DNA of 64,000 bases from assembly GCF_024166365.1 (NCBI RefSeq), contig NC_064830.1, forward strand, positions 91,318,968 to 91,382,967, read 5' to 3'. The DNA comes from Elephas maximus indicus. Its lineage: Eukaryota > Chordata > Mammalia > Proboscidea > Elephantidae. Positions 35,404 to 47,109 of the stretch are shown here, piece by piece. Made by a program: the position numbers and the translations under genes. Every line of letters starts with the position of its first letter. Position 1 is the stretch's first letter. Under the pieces are notes generated by a model, which was not told the DNA's origin, did no database searches, and saw only the letters and a program-made list of their open reading frames with translations.

Positions 35404-36473
35404 GGTGGGGGGGAGGGGAGGGAGGGAGTGGGGAAGTTCAATTTTATTTTATTTTTATACTTTAGATGAAGGTTTATAGGGCAAACTAGTTTTTCATTAA
35501 ACAATTAATACACATATAGTTTTGTGACATTGGTTGTCAGCCCCAAGACATATCAACACTCTCCCCTTCTCAACCTTCAGTTCCTCATTACCAGCTTTCC
35601 TGTCCCCTCTTGCCTTCTCGTCCTTGCCCCTAGGCTGGTGTGCCCATTTAGTCTCATTTTCTTTTATGTGTTTTTCTATTCTTTGGCCTGGAGCCCTGGT
35701 AGCATAGTGGTTAAAGGCTCAGCAGCTAACTAAAAAGTCAACAGTTTGAACCCACCAGTCACTCTTTGGAAACCCTACGGGACACTTCTACTCTGTCAAT
35801 AGAGTCACTGTGAGTCAGAATCGACTCAACGGCAATGGGGTTTAATCTTTGGCTGAAGGGTGAACCTCAGCAATGACTTCACTATGGAGCTATAAGGGTG
35901 TCCCAGGGCCGTACTCTCTGGGTTTCTGTCAGACCAGTAAGTCTAGTCTTTTTCTGGTGAGTTATAATTTTGTTCTACATTTATCTCCAGCTCTGTCCAG
36001 GGCCCTCTATTGTGATCCCTGTCCCAGCCGTTAGTGGTAGTAGCCAGGCACCATCTAGTTGTGCTGGACTCAGTCTGGTAGAGGCTGCGGTAGTTGTGGT
36101 CCACTAGTCCTTTGAACTAATCTTTGCCTTGTGTCTTTGGTTTTCTTCATTCTCCCTTGTTCCAGATGGGGTGAGGTCCGTGAAGTTGCCTTCCATACTC
36201 CCTGGTTGCGTTTTTTGGTGGCTGTGGTCCAAGATGGCAAATCCAGCCATGTTAGCTGTTAGGAGACCTCCACTCTGTAGCTCTCCTCATTCTCTGTTCT
36301 CTGTCAGTTTCTTATTCCGTTCAGTGCTTGATCGAGTTCTTTATTACTTCATTTGGTACTTAGTGTTCCAGGATTGATGTTTGTATCTGTTTTACTTAGT
36401 TTCTTAGGTCTTTGCTGCAAAGGGACTGAATGGTGCTTCTGTCTATAGTGCCGTGTTGACTCCGCCTTCCAGG
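35404..36473 (-). mobile_element. L1-derived insert joining 5' end to 3' UTR
   Basis: A 1.07 kb insert lies between 16-base direct repeats ctatttcccagatttt (35388-35403 and 36474-36489). On the minus strand, 36473 to about 36172 matches the start of the L1-like 5' region at 48524-48820 (gcactatagacagaagc, then atttgccatcttgg). From about 36171 to 35404 it matches the L1 3' UTR seen at 44250-44810. ORF1 and ORF2 are absent. An AfroSINE lies inside (35690-35845). Unit A holds a truncated copy of the same insertion (5010-5285). Confidence 0.8.
35690..35845 (+). mobile_element. AfroSINE inside L1 3' UTR
   Basis: Head ggagccctggtagcatagtg, tail gaatcgactcaacggcaatg, flanked by 8-base repeats tctttggc (35680-35687 and 35846-35853). 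It interrupts L1 3' UTR text that is continuous in the L1 at 43353-44810. Confidence 0.9.
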
Positions 36474-36489
36474 CTATTTCCCAGATTTT

Positions 36490-38120
36490 AATGAAAAATA
36501 TTGACTTACAGATCTAAAAAGCTCCATGCCCTCCAAGCAGAAAAAAATAACAAAGAAAAAACTACACCTAGGGACATCATGTATTTGATGAACACCTGCT
36601 ACATCTCAAGCATTGTATTGGGTAGCATGTTTACTGTGATTCACAAACAAGCATAGTCCCTTCCCCAAAGGACTTACAGTAAAAAAAAATTATAAATAAG
36701 CAAATATATCAAATTGCGTTAAGGGTTTTTATCAATCAATATTCCTCCATGCAAGTGACATAATGCAAAATTTATACTTAGCTCTATCTTAGAACTATTT
36801 TAAGGGAAGATTGTACAATCAGAGAAAAGACTGGGGTAGAACTGATCTCAGTTCAGCTAGATATACTAACTTGAATAATGCCAATACTTTCTTTTCCATT
36901 TCTCATCTTGACTGGTGTCTATATGTTGATCTCATTCCCTCAGGCATTCCTATATGGTGGGGGCGTGTGACAGCTGGAAGCTCTGATGTCATACTTACGG
37001 CTTGAAATCCAATACCTCTCCACCTTCAATTTATAAAACACCAGGGGAAAAAAATTTTTTGACATGGCTCTATCATAATGGCTACCGCTTGGAGATGTCA
37101 CTGTGTGCCAGAGCCTATAGTAAAATGACGGACTTTCCTAGGACAAGTGACCATTTTCTTGCAGGAGTTGGGGAAGTAGGGTAGTGATATAATCACAAGA
37201 GTCTTATGAATTGAGGATGGAGTAATGTTATAAAGGAAGTGTGGTTGTGAGGGTGTGGTACTAAAAAAAGTATGGAAGGTATACATAAAAGACAAAACAA
37301 CATGTGTCCATTACAAAACTATAAATGATGGATAAGAATTTACTATGCTAGAGTAAAACAGGGATGTCACTTATTACACTGGGTCGTTAGGACAAGCCTC
37401 TTAATAGAAGTGACATCTATGCTGAGATCTCTCAAGCAAGGTAAGAGTTATCCAGGTCAAAAAGACAGATGTCAAGATAAAGGCAAAGGCATGTACAAAA
37501 TCCATGACTTGAGAAAATTCATGATGCATTTGAGGAGCTGAAAAGAAGTCAATATGACTATACTAGGACCAGTTGCCATCGACTCAATTTCAACTCATGG
37601 GAACCACGTGAGTGAGAGTAAAACTGTGCTCCATAGAGTTTTCAATGTCTGATTTTCCAAAAGCAGATCTTCAGGTTTTTCTTTCGAGGTGATTCCAGGT
37701 GGACTTGAACCTCCAACCTTTTGGTAGTAGCCTAGTGCATTAACAATTTGCATCACCCAGTAAAATATATGACTATAAAAAAAAAATTTTTTTTAGCTGG
37801 ACCAAAATCAGCAATGAGGAGGAAGGCAGGAGCTGACAGCAAAGATGCAGGCAAGGGTTAAAAAACAAAAACAAACAATAACAACAACCAAAAAAAAAAA
37901 AAAAGGACTTAATAGGTTTTATTATGTTTTAAGCAAGGGATTAACAAAATACAACTTTCATGTTTTAAAGCTCACAATAGATGATATATGATGGTGGATC
38001 TATTTTCACGGGCAAGGATAGATTGGGAAACTGTGGACAATTCACAGTGTTCACTGCAAGAGCAACACGATAGTGCTTTGGACTGAAGTTGTGTCAGTGA
38101 ACAGAGTCAGGATACTCCAT
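36490..38120. repeat. Older diverged copy of the L2-P1-P2 leader
   Basis: L2-tail text (36570-36690), a P1-like block (about 36735-37400) and a P2-like block (about 37405-37567 and 37770-38115) follow in the same order as at unit starts. They are much more diverged from the other copies than those are from each other. It records an earlier duplication round. An AfroSINE interrupts it at 37568. An A-run-rich stretch lies near 37860-37905. Confidence 0.7.
37568..37760 (-). mobile_element. Older, longer AfroSINE variant (antisense)
   Basis: The minus strand reads from a tRNA-like head (actgggtgatgcaaattg, accaaaaggttggaggttc) through an extra middle segment (gaaaaacctgaagatctgc) to gagtcgatggcaactggtcc. 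The middle segment makes it longer than the other SINEs here, as in older Afrotherian subfamilies. Confidence 0.75.
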
Positions 38121-38310
38121 TCCTCAAATTATGGAGTCCACATCCCTCCACCTCAGTTACTCTCTCTTTAACATTTTATTCATACCACTGATAAACACTG
38201 AGTTCCACCATATTATAGTAAGTAATTTGTGCCTGTCTCTCCCATTTGCTTACGGATGCTTAGAAACAAGAGCTTTTTTTCTGTGTCAATAATACCTTGA
38301 AGCACACCTG
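38121..38310. other. Intergenic, nothing recognised
   Basis: No gene or repeat family can be named. Confidence 0.4.
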
Positions 38311-38466
38311 CAAACCCGTTGTCACTGAGTCCATTCTGACTGATAACAACCCTGTAGGACAGAGTAGAACTGCTCCCTAGGGTTTCCAAGGACCAGCTGG
38401 TGGATTCCACCTGCTGATCTTTTGGTTAGCAGCTGAGCTCTTAACCACTGAGCCACCAGGAATCCT
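38311..38466 (-). mobile_element. AfroSINE (antisense)
   Basis: It ends, read on the plus strand, with aaccactgagccaccagg, the inverted SINE head. It is flanked by short repeats agcacac (38301-38307 and 38470-38476). Confidence 0.85.
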
Positions 38467-38644
38467 TCTAGCACACAGTAAGTGTTAAATAAATGCTTTT
38501 TAAATGAAGCATATACCCATTTATTCTTAAGTAGGTCTTACCACTTTTACTTACACTTCTGTTAACTACACGCTGGAGTTCTTTTATTCCTTTCCAGATT
38601 TCTCTGTCTTGCTGTTGAGTCTCTTGTGTGAAAGATTTCTACCC

Positions 38645-38720
38645 AATGGGGCAGTTCTAGTCTGTCCTATAGGGTTGCTATGATCAAAATTGCCTCGATG
38701 ATGGCAACGTGTTTGGATTT
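38645..38720 (+). mobile_element. AfroSINE 3' fragment
   Basis: Only the second half is present (atggggcagttctagtctgt, then cctatagggttgctatga and gatggcaacg). Confidence 0.7.
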
Positions 38721-38984
38721 TAGTTTATTGTTTGGTTTAAAGAAAACTTCAGAGGATATTTTTGGATTAAGATTTAAAACTTATCTCAGGGCAATAGTTT
38801 CAGAGGTTCACCCAGCTTCAATGGCTCCATTAAGTTTGGATTCCATAAGAATTTTAAATTCTGCTCTGAATTTTTCCCTCTTTTGATCAGAATTTACTTT
38901 AAATGGATGCACCAAGCAAAATCTGGGAATAAGACCAAAGTGCCATCAAGCTGTGACTGTAATGATTAAAAATTAGCATGTCGT
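38721..38984. other. Intergenic, nothing recognised
   Basis: About 260 bases of AT-rich DNA between a SINE fragment and an RTE element. No gene is seen. Confidence 0.4.
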
Positions 38985-41900
38985 CTTGCAGAGGGTCTTC
39001 CTCTTCTTTGCTGACCCTCCACTTTACCAAGGATGATGTCCTTCTCCAGGGACTGATCCCTCCTGATAATATGTCCAAAACCTGTGAGACAAAGTCTCAA
39101 CATCCTTGCTTCTAAGAAGCATTCTTTCTGTCCAAGACAGATTTGTTCGTTCTTTTGGCAATCCATGGTATATTCAATATTCTTCTCCAGCACCACAATT
39201 CAAAGACGTCAATTCTTCTTCAGTCTTCTTTATTCATCGTCCAGGTTTTACATGCATGTGAGACATTTGAAAAGCCATGTCTTGGGTCAGACCCACCTTA
39301 GTCTTCAAGGAGACGTCTTTGCTTTTAAACACTTCCAAAGAGGTCTTTTGCAGCAGATTTGCCCAATGCAATGCATCTTTAGATTCCTTGACCACTGCTT
39401 CCATGGGTGTTGATTGTTGATCCAAGTAAAATGAAATCCTTGACAACTTCAATCTTTTTTCCGTTTATCATGATGTTGCATATTGGTCCCATTGGGAGGA
39501 TTTTTGTTTTCTTTAAGTTGAGCTGTAATCGATACTGAAGGCTGTGGTCTTTGATCTTCATCAGTAAGTACTTCAAGTCCTCTTCACATTCAGCAAGCAA
39601 GGTTGTGTCATCTGCATAACCCAGTTTGTTAACAAGTCTTCCTTCAATTTTGTGCCTCGTTCTTCTTCCTAGAGTTCAGCTTCTCAGATTTTTTGTTCAG
39701 CATAAAAATTTAAAAGGTATGCTTGCTGAAAAGATACAACCCTTTCCTGACTTTAAACCATGCAGTATCCCCTCGTTCTGTCTGACTGACTGCCTCTTCA
39801 TCTATGTACAGGTTCCTCAAGAGCACATTTAAGTGTTCTAGAATTCCCATTCTTGGCAATGTTATCCATAATTTGTTATGATCCACACAGTTAAATGCCT
39901 TTGCATAGTCAATGAAAGACTTTTGAACGATCTTCAGCAAAATTTTGCTTACCTGATATTAATGACATTGTTCATTAATTTCCACATTCAGTTAGATACT
40001 CTTTCTTGGGAATAGGCAGAAATATGGATCTCTTCCTGTCAATTGGCCAGGTAGCTGTCTTCCAAATTTCTTGGCATAGACAAGTGAGCACTTCCAGCTC
40101 TGCATCTGTTTGTTGAAACACCTCAATTGGTATTCCATCAATTCCTAGAGCCTTGTTTTTTGCCAATGCCTCCAGGGCAGCTTGGGCTTCTTCCTTCAGT
40201 ACCACTGGTTCCTGATCATATGCTACCTCCTGAAATGGTTGGACATCAAGTAGTTCTTTTTGGTATAGTGACAGTATATTCCTTTCATCTTCTTTTGATG
40301 CTTCCTGTGTTGTTTAATATTTTCCCCATAGAATCCTTCACTATTGCAACTCAAGGCTTGGATTTTTTCTTCAGTTCTTTCATCTTGAGATGTGCCAAAT
40401 GTGTTCTTCCCTTTGGGTTTTCTATTTCCAGTTCTTTGCATGTGTCATTACAATACTTTACTTTGTCTTCTTGAGCCACCCTTTGAAATCTTCTGTTCAG
40501 TTCTTTTACTTCATCATTTCTTCCTTTTGCTTTAGCTACTCCATGTTTAAGAGCAAGTTTCAGAGTCTCTTCTGACATCCATTTTGGTCTTTTCTTTCTT
40601 TCCTGTCTTTTTAATGATCTCTTACCTTCTTCATGTATGATGTCCATGATGTCATTAAACAACTCCTCTGGTCTTCAGTCATTAAGGATCAACCTGTCAA
40701 ATCTCTTCTTAAGATGGTCTCTAAATTCAGGTAGGATATACACAAGGTCATACTTTGGCTCTTGAAGGCTTGTATTAATTTTCTTCAGCTCCGTCTTGAA
40801 CTTGTGTATGAGCAACTGATGGTCTGTTTGGAAGTTGGCCTGGGGCTTGTTCTGACTGATGATATTCAGTTTTCCATTGTCTCTTTATACAGATGTAGTT
40901 GACTTGATTCCTGTGTATTGCCTCTAGCAAGGTCCATGTGTGTAGTCATCATTTATGTTGGTGAAAAAAAAAGGTATTTGCAATGAAGAAGTCATTGGTC
41001 TTGCAAGCTTCTATCATTCAATCTCCAGCATCGTTTCTATCACCAAGACCGTATTTTCCAGCTATCCTTCCTTCTTCTTTCTTTGCAACTTTTGCATTCC
41101 AATCACTGATAATTATCAATGCATCCTAATTGCATGTTCAATCAATTTCAGACTGCAGAGTTTGGTGAAAATCTTCAATTTCTTCATCTTTGGCCTTAGT
41201 GGTTGGTGGTTAAATCTGAATAGGCAAATTAACAGGTCTTCCTTGGAAGTTTATGGATATTATCCTGTCACTGACAGCATTTTTTACTCAGGACATATCT
41301 TTAAATGTTCTTTTTGACAATGAATGCAACACCATTCCTTTTCAAGTTGTCATTCCCAGCATAGTAGACCATATGATCATCAGATTAAAAATGGCCAATT
41401 CCAGTCCATTTCAGCTCAACAAATGGATGCAGTGTTGGACGTGCTCACTCATCTATGCCAAGAAATACAGAAGACAGCTTCCTGGCCAACTGACTGGAAG
41501 AGATCCATATTTATGCCTATTCCCAAGAAAGGTGATCCAACCGAATGTGGAAATTATAGAACGATATCATTAATAGCACACGCAAGCAAAATTCTGCTGA
41601 AGATCATTCGAAAATGGCTGCAGCAGTATATCGACAGGGAAATTCCAGAAATTCAGGCAGGTTTCAGAACAGGACATGCAACCAGGGATATCATTGCTGA
41701 TATCAGATAGATCCTGGCTGAAAGCAGAGAATACCAGAAGGATGTTTACCTGTGTTTTATTGGCTATGCAAAGGCATTCGACTGTGTGGATCATAACAGA
41801 CTATGGATAACACTGAGAAGAATGGGAATTCCAGGACACTTAATTGTGCTCATGAGGAACCTTTACATAGATCAAGAGGCAGTTGTTCGGACAGAACAAG

Positions 41901-43331
41901 GGGATACTGATTGGTTTAAAGTCAGGAAAGATGTGTGCCAGGGTTGTATTCTTTCACCATACCTATTCAATCTGTATGCTGAGCAAATAATCCAAGAAGC
42001 TGGACTTTATGAAGAAGAACAGGGCATCAGGATTGGAGGAAGACTCTTTAACAACCTGCATTATGCAGATGACACTACCTTGCTTGCTGAAAGTGAAGAG
42101 GACTTGAAGCACTTACTAATGAAGATCAAAGCCCACAGGCTTCAGTACGGATTGCACCTCAACATAAAGAAAACAAAAATCCTCACAAGTGGACCAATGA
42201 GCAACATCATGATAAACGGAGAAAAGATTGAAGTTGTCAAGGATTTCATTTTACTTGGATCCACAATCAACAGCCAAGAAAGCAGCAGTCAAGAAATCGA
42301 AAGATGCATTGCATTGGGCAAATCTGCTGCAAAGGACCTCTTCAAAGTGTTGAAAAGCAAAGATGTCACCTTGAAGACTAAGGTGCACCTGACCCAAGCC
42401 ATGGTATTTTCAATCGCATCATGTGCATGTGAAAGATGGACATTGAATAAGAAAGACTGAAGAAGAATTGACACCTTTGAATTGTGGTGTTGGCGAAGAG
42501 TATGCCATGGACTGCAAAAAGAACGAACAAATCTGTCTTGGAAGAAGTATAACCAGAATGCTCCTTAGAAGCAAGAATGACGAGACTTCGTCTTACATAC
42601 TTCAGACATATTGTCAAGAGGGATCAGTCCCTGGAGAAGGACATGATGCTTGGCAAAGTACAGGGTCAGTAGAAAAGAGGAAGACCCTCAACGAGGTGGA
42701 TTGACACAGTGGCTGCAACAATGAACTCAAGCATAACAATGATTGTGAGGATGGCACAGGACTGGGCAGTGTTTCCTTCTGCTGTGCATAGGGTGGCTAT
42801 GAGTCAGAACTGACATGACGACACCTAACAACAACAACACCTAGGATATCAATGTTTATGTGTTCCATTTCATTTTTACGATTTCCAGTTTTCCTAGAGT
42901 CATACTTCATACATTCCACATTCTGATTATTACTGGATGTTTGTAGCTGTTTCTTCTCGTTTTGAGTCGTGCCACATCAGCAAAAGAAGGTCCCAAAAGC
43001 TGAATTTCATCCACATCACTAAGGTCGACTCTGTTTTGAGGAGGTAACTCTTCCCCAGTCGTCTTTTGAGTGCCTGCCAACCTGGGGGCCTCATCTTCTA
43101 GCACTATATCAGACAGCGTTCTGCTGGTATTCATAAGGTTTTCACTGGCTAGTTCTTTTTGGAAGTGGGCCACTGGTACTTCTTCTTTGTCTGTCTTAGT
43201 CTGCAAGCTCTCCTGAAACCCATCAGCCATGGGTGACCCGGCTGGTATTTGAATACCAGTGGCATACCTTCCAGCATCACAGCAACACACAAGCCCTATG
43301 ACAAACTGACAGACACATGGGGGCACTAGCC
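38985..43331 (-). mobile_element. RTE-clade LINE (antisense), split by a younger RTE
   Basis: This minus-strand element occupies 42838-43331 and 38985-41403, with a plus-strand RTE (41404-42837) inserted within its endonuclease region. The 5' piece has an open frame (43326-42907, 139 residues, ending IIRMWNV at the endonuclease start) that includes an N-terminal extension rich in acidic and polar residues. Later parts read GKRSLKRQERKKRPKWMSEE, KNKALGIDGIPIEVFQQ and YAKAFNCVDHNKLW. Breaks are present in the frame. The last 150 bases or so, including the SINE-like tail, are missing at the 38985 end, which is not how target-primed insertions normally truncate, so a later deletion is likely. Confidence 0.9.
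41404..42837 (+). mobile_element. Younger RTE LINE, 5'-truncated, nested
   Basis: It begins inside the reverse transcriptase region at the text acaaatggatgcagtg and runs to the tail cctaacaacaacaac. An open stretch of 224 codons (41786-42460) holds DHNRLWITLRRMGIPGHL, motif B CQGCILSPYLFNLYAEQI, catalytic YADDTTLLAESEEDL and the thumb-like LHLNIKKTKILTSGP. Intact YADD and few breaks mark it as younger than copies A and B. It is inserted head-to-head in an older RTE. Confidence 0.9.
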
Positions 43332-43352
43332 ATTAAAAAAAAAAAAAAAAAA
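43332..43352. repeat. A-run between RTE and L1
   Basis: About 18 A bases separate the 5' end of the antisense RTE from the L1 fragment. Their origin is unclear. Confidence 0.6.
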
Positions 43353-45540
43353 TTAGAGAAATGCAAATCAAAACTACAGTGAGATACCATCTCACCCCGG
43401 CATTACTGGCACAATCAAAAAAACAGAAAATAAGAAATATCGGAGAGGCTGTGGGGAGCTTGGAAGTCTTATATACTGCTGGTGGGAACGTAAAAGGATA
43501 CAACCACTTTGGAGAACTATATGATACTTCCTTAAAAGCTAGAAATAGAAATACCATATGATCCAGCTATCCTGCTCCTAGGAACATATCCTAGAGAAAT
43601 AAAAGCCTTTGCATGAATAGGCATATGCACACCCATGTTTGCTGTAGCATTATTCACAGTAACAAAAAGATGGAAACAACCTAAGTGCCCATCAACAGAC
43701 GAACAGGTAAACCAACTATGGGACATGCACACAATGAAATTCTAAGCAACAACTAAGAATAATGATGAATCTGAGAAACATCTCACAACATGGATGAATC
43801 TGGAGTGCATTATGCTGAGTGAAATAAGTCAATCACAAAAGGATAAATACTGTATGAGACCACTATTATAAAAACTCACAAAAAGGTTTACACACAGAAA
43901 GAAACAGTCTTTGAGGGTTACTAGGGAGAGGAGGGGTGACGAGGGAAAAACACTAACTAGACAAGAGATAAGTGGCAACTTTGGTGAAGAGTAAGACAGT
44001 ACACAATACTGGGGAGGGAAGTCAGCACAACTTGACCAAACCAAGGTCATGGAAGCTTCATAGACACATCCAAACTCCCTGAGAGACCGATTTACTGAGC
44101 TGAGGGCTGGGAACCATGGTCTCGGGGACATCTAGCTCAATTTGCATAACATAATTTTTTTTAAGAAAGTGTTCTACATTCTACTTTGTGGGTAGTATCT
44201 GGGGTCTTAAAATCTAGTGATGGCTATCTGAGATACTTCACTGGTCCCACTCCATCTGGAGCAAGGGAGAATGAAGAAAACCAAAGACATAAGGGAAAGA
44301 TTAGTCCAAAGGACTAATGGACCACAAATACCACAGCCTCCTCCAGACTGAGTCCAGCACAATTAGATGATTCCTGGCTACCATTTCTGACTGCTCTGAC
44401 AGGGATCACAATAGAAGGTCCTGGACAGAACTGGAAAAAATGTAAAACAAAATTCTAACTCACAAAAAAAAGACCAGACTTAATGGTTTGACAGAGACTG
44501 GAGTACCTCCAAAAGTATGGACCCCAGACACCCTTTCAACTCAGTAGTGAAGCCACTCCTGAGGTTCACCCTTCAGCCAAAGATTAGACAGGCCCATAAA
44601 GCAAAACAAGACTAAATGGGCACATCAGCCCACGGGCAAGGACAAGAAGGCAGGAGGGGACAGGGGAAAGAAAGCTGGTAACAGGGAAACCAAAGACGAG
44701 AAGGGGAGAGTATTGACATGTCCTGGGGTTGGCAACAAACGTCACAAAACAATATGTGTATTAATTGTTTAATAAGAAACTAATTTGCTCTGTAAAGCTT
44801 CATCTAAAGTGTTGTTGTTGTTAGGTGCCGTCGAGTCGGTTCCGACTCATAGCAACCCTATGCACAACAGAACGAAACACTGCCCCGTCCTGCACCATCT
44901 TTACAATCGTTGTTACGCTTGAGCTCATTGTTGCAGCCACTGTGTCAATCCACCTTGTTGAGGGTCTTCCTCTTTCCCACTGACCCGGTACTCTGCCAAG
45001 CATGATGTCCTTCTCCAGGAACTGATCCCTCCTGACAACACGTCCAAAGTATGTAAGACGCAGTCTCGCCATCCTTGCCTCTAAGGAGCATTCTGGCTGC
45101 ACTTCTTCCAAGACAGATTTGTTCTTTCTTTTGGCAGTCCATGGTTTATTCAATATTCTTCACCAACACCACGATTCAAAGGCGTCAACTCTTCTTCGGT
45201 CTTCCTAATTCATTGTCCAGCTTTCACATGCATATGATGTGATTGAAAATACCATGGCTTGGGTCAGGCACATCTTAGTCTTCAGGGTGACATCTTTGCT
45301 CTTCAACACTTTGAAGAGGTCCTTTGCAGCAGATTTGCCCAATGCAATGCGTCTTTTGATTTCTTGGCTGCTGCTTTCTTGGCTGTTGACTGTGGATCCA
45401 AGTAAAATGAAATCCTTGACAACTTCAATCTTTTCTCCGTTTATCATGATGTTGCTCATTGGTCCACTTGTGAGGACTTTTGTTTTCTTTATGTTGAGGC
45501 GTAATCATCTAAAGTACAATAAAAAAAAATACAAAGCTAA
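43353..45540 (+). mobile_element. L1 LINE 3' end, split by an RTE
   Basis: It starts in the ORF2 C-terminal region (gagaaatgcaaatcaaaac, a classic L1 text; the frame later reads GEAVGSLEVLYTAGGNVKGY) and runs through the same 3' UTR as at 25656-27040, ending in an A-rich tail near 45516-45535. An antisense RTE (44811-45505) is inserted just before the tail. Confidence 0.85.
44811..45505 (-). mobile_element. RTE LINE 3' end (antisense) inside L1
   Basis: A 695-base 5'-truncated RTE, flanked by 10-base repeats catctaaagt (44801-44810 and 45506-45515). On the minus strand it reads MSNIMINGEKIEVVKDFILL, then SSQEIKRRIALGKSAAKDLF and SVLEEVQPECSLEARMARLR. The tail (complement of gttgttgttgttaggtgccg) is intact. 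It is among the best-preserved RTE pieces here. Confidence 0.92.
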
Positions 45541-45800
45541 AGGATAAAAAGAGAAATGAATAAAACTAAGAAATGAGCAGTGCATTATCTTTTAAATTAT
45601 TTACTAGGTATTAATAATTAATAATCAATATACTATATTAATGTAACATTATTATAATATTTAGCTTATATAACATAGTATATATAATATATTAATTATG
45701 CTTATATTATATTTATGTTAAAATTATTAATGTATAATAAATTCATAAGTATAACTTTTCATCACATCATTTACAAATGACAATGGTTAAAACGAAATTA
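45541..45800. other. Very AT-rich intergenic stretch
   Basis: Almost entirely A and T between 45585 and 45770, with many imperfect TATTAAT-type repeats. No gene is seen. Confidence 0.6.
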
Positions 45801-46300
45801 GATAACTAATACGACTGACAACACCAAAAGTTAGAAAGGATGTGGAGCAACCAGAACTCTCATATATTGTTGCCTGTGTGTGAAACAGTACAACTACTTT
45901 GGAAAAAGTTCTGGCAGTTTCTCATAAAACTAAATATACACTAATGCTATGGCCCAGAAGTTTTACTTCTAGACCCAGGAAAAAGGAAAACATGTGTCCA
46001 CAAAAAGACTTGTTCAAGAATATCCATAGCAGCTTTATTCATAATAGTCAAAAACTGGAAACACCCCACGTATCCATTAATAGGAAGATGGATAAACAAA
46101 CTTTGGTGTGTTCTCCTAATGGAATACTCCTCAGTATTCTATTCAGTATTCCATTCGTTTGTTACTTTTAACAGTAACAAACACAAAATGGGTATATCTC
46201 AAAAACAATGTGCTGAGCAAAAAGAGCCTTACATATTGTATTTATATGAATTTCCAGGGCAGGAAAACTAATCTGTAATGAAAAAAAACTCAAAAAGAAA
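45801..46300 (+). mobile_element. Old L1 ORF2 3' fragment
   Basis: The text follows L1 ORF2 C-terminal sequence in diverged form: caccaaaagttagaaaggat, then catagcagctttattcataa and gatggataaacaaactttgg. It is more decayed than the L1 at 43353. Confidence 0.65.
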
Positions 46301-47109
46301 TGAGAGAGTATCTAGCACCTCCAAGGCTTGGAGAATAATATATGCAAAAGCTCTGGTCAACGGGACTATGTGACTGGAATACCATGAGCATGGACATGAA
46401 TATAATAGAAGGAGATGAAATGGGAAATGTAGCCAGGGACCAGATCATATAGGGCTTTTCAAACTCAGAGATATACCCTGGATTTTACCTAAGTATGATA
46501 TAAGGAGATTTTGAAGATTTTTAAGTAAGGGAATGAAATAATGTATGTTTTGAAGAGATCACTATGGAGGGAAAAGCAGGAGAGACAGCAGTTAGGAGTC
46601 TATTGCAGTATTTCAGGCAAGATATAATGGAAGAAGTGGTGATGCATAGTCATATTTGGAGTATGTTTTGAAAATAAAACAGCACGCGGCGTGTCAGAGA
46701 AAAAAATGCCAGTGACTCCATGGTTTTTGACCTGAGCAACTGGGTCTAATTTCTTATCATTTATTGTTCTGGGAAACACTTGAGACACAAGCATGTTTGG
46801 GGAGAGTTTGGTTTTAGACATGTAAAGTTTGATTTGTTTATTAGATGATCATGTGGAAAGGCAGAGCTGGAAGTTTAATATGAGAGTTTAGAGTTCTGAG
46901 GGAAGGTAAGACTTGAAATATAAATTTAAAATAACTAAACTGTATGAGACTAATTGGGCAATGAATGAAAATAGGGAAGAGTTCAGAGGACTAACCCTGG
47001 GGTAAACCAACATTTAGAAGTTAAGATGATGAGAAGGTTCAAGCAAAGGAACTGAAATGGAAGACTCAAAAGGAAGGGTGAGAGAATTTGGAGTTAAATA
47101 AAGACTGTA
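46301..47109. repeat. Pre-RTE duplicated block, unit C
   Basis: From about 46490 it matches 18623-19223 of unit B. The first 190 bases have no match in the window. No gene is seen. Confidence 0.65.

Noticed and set aside
35693-36473. Host exon reading in 36129-36377
   Set aside because: The open stretch lies in antisense L1 5' and 3' UTR text between target-site repeats.
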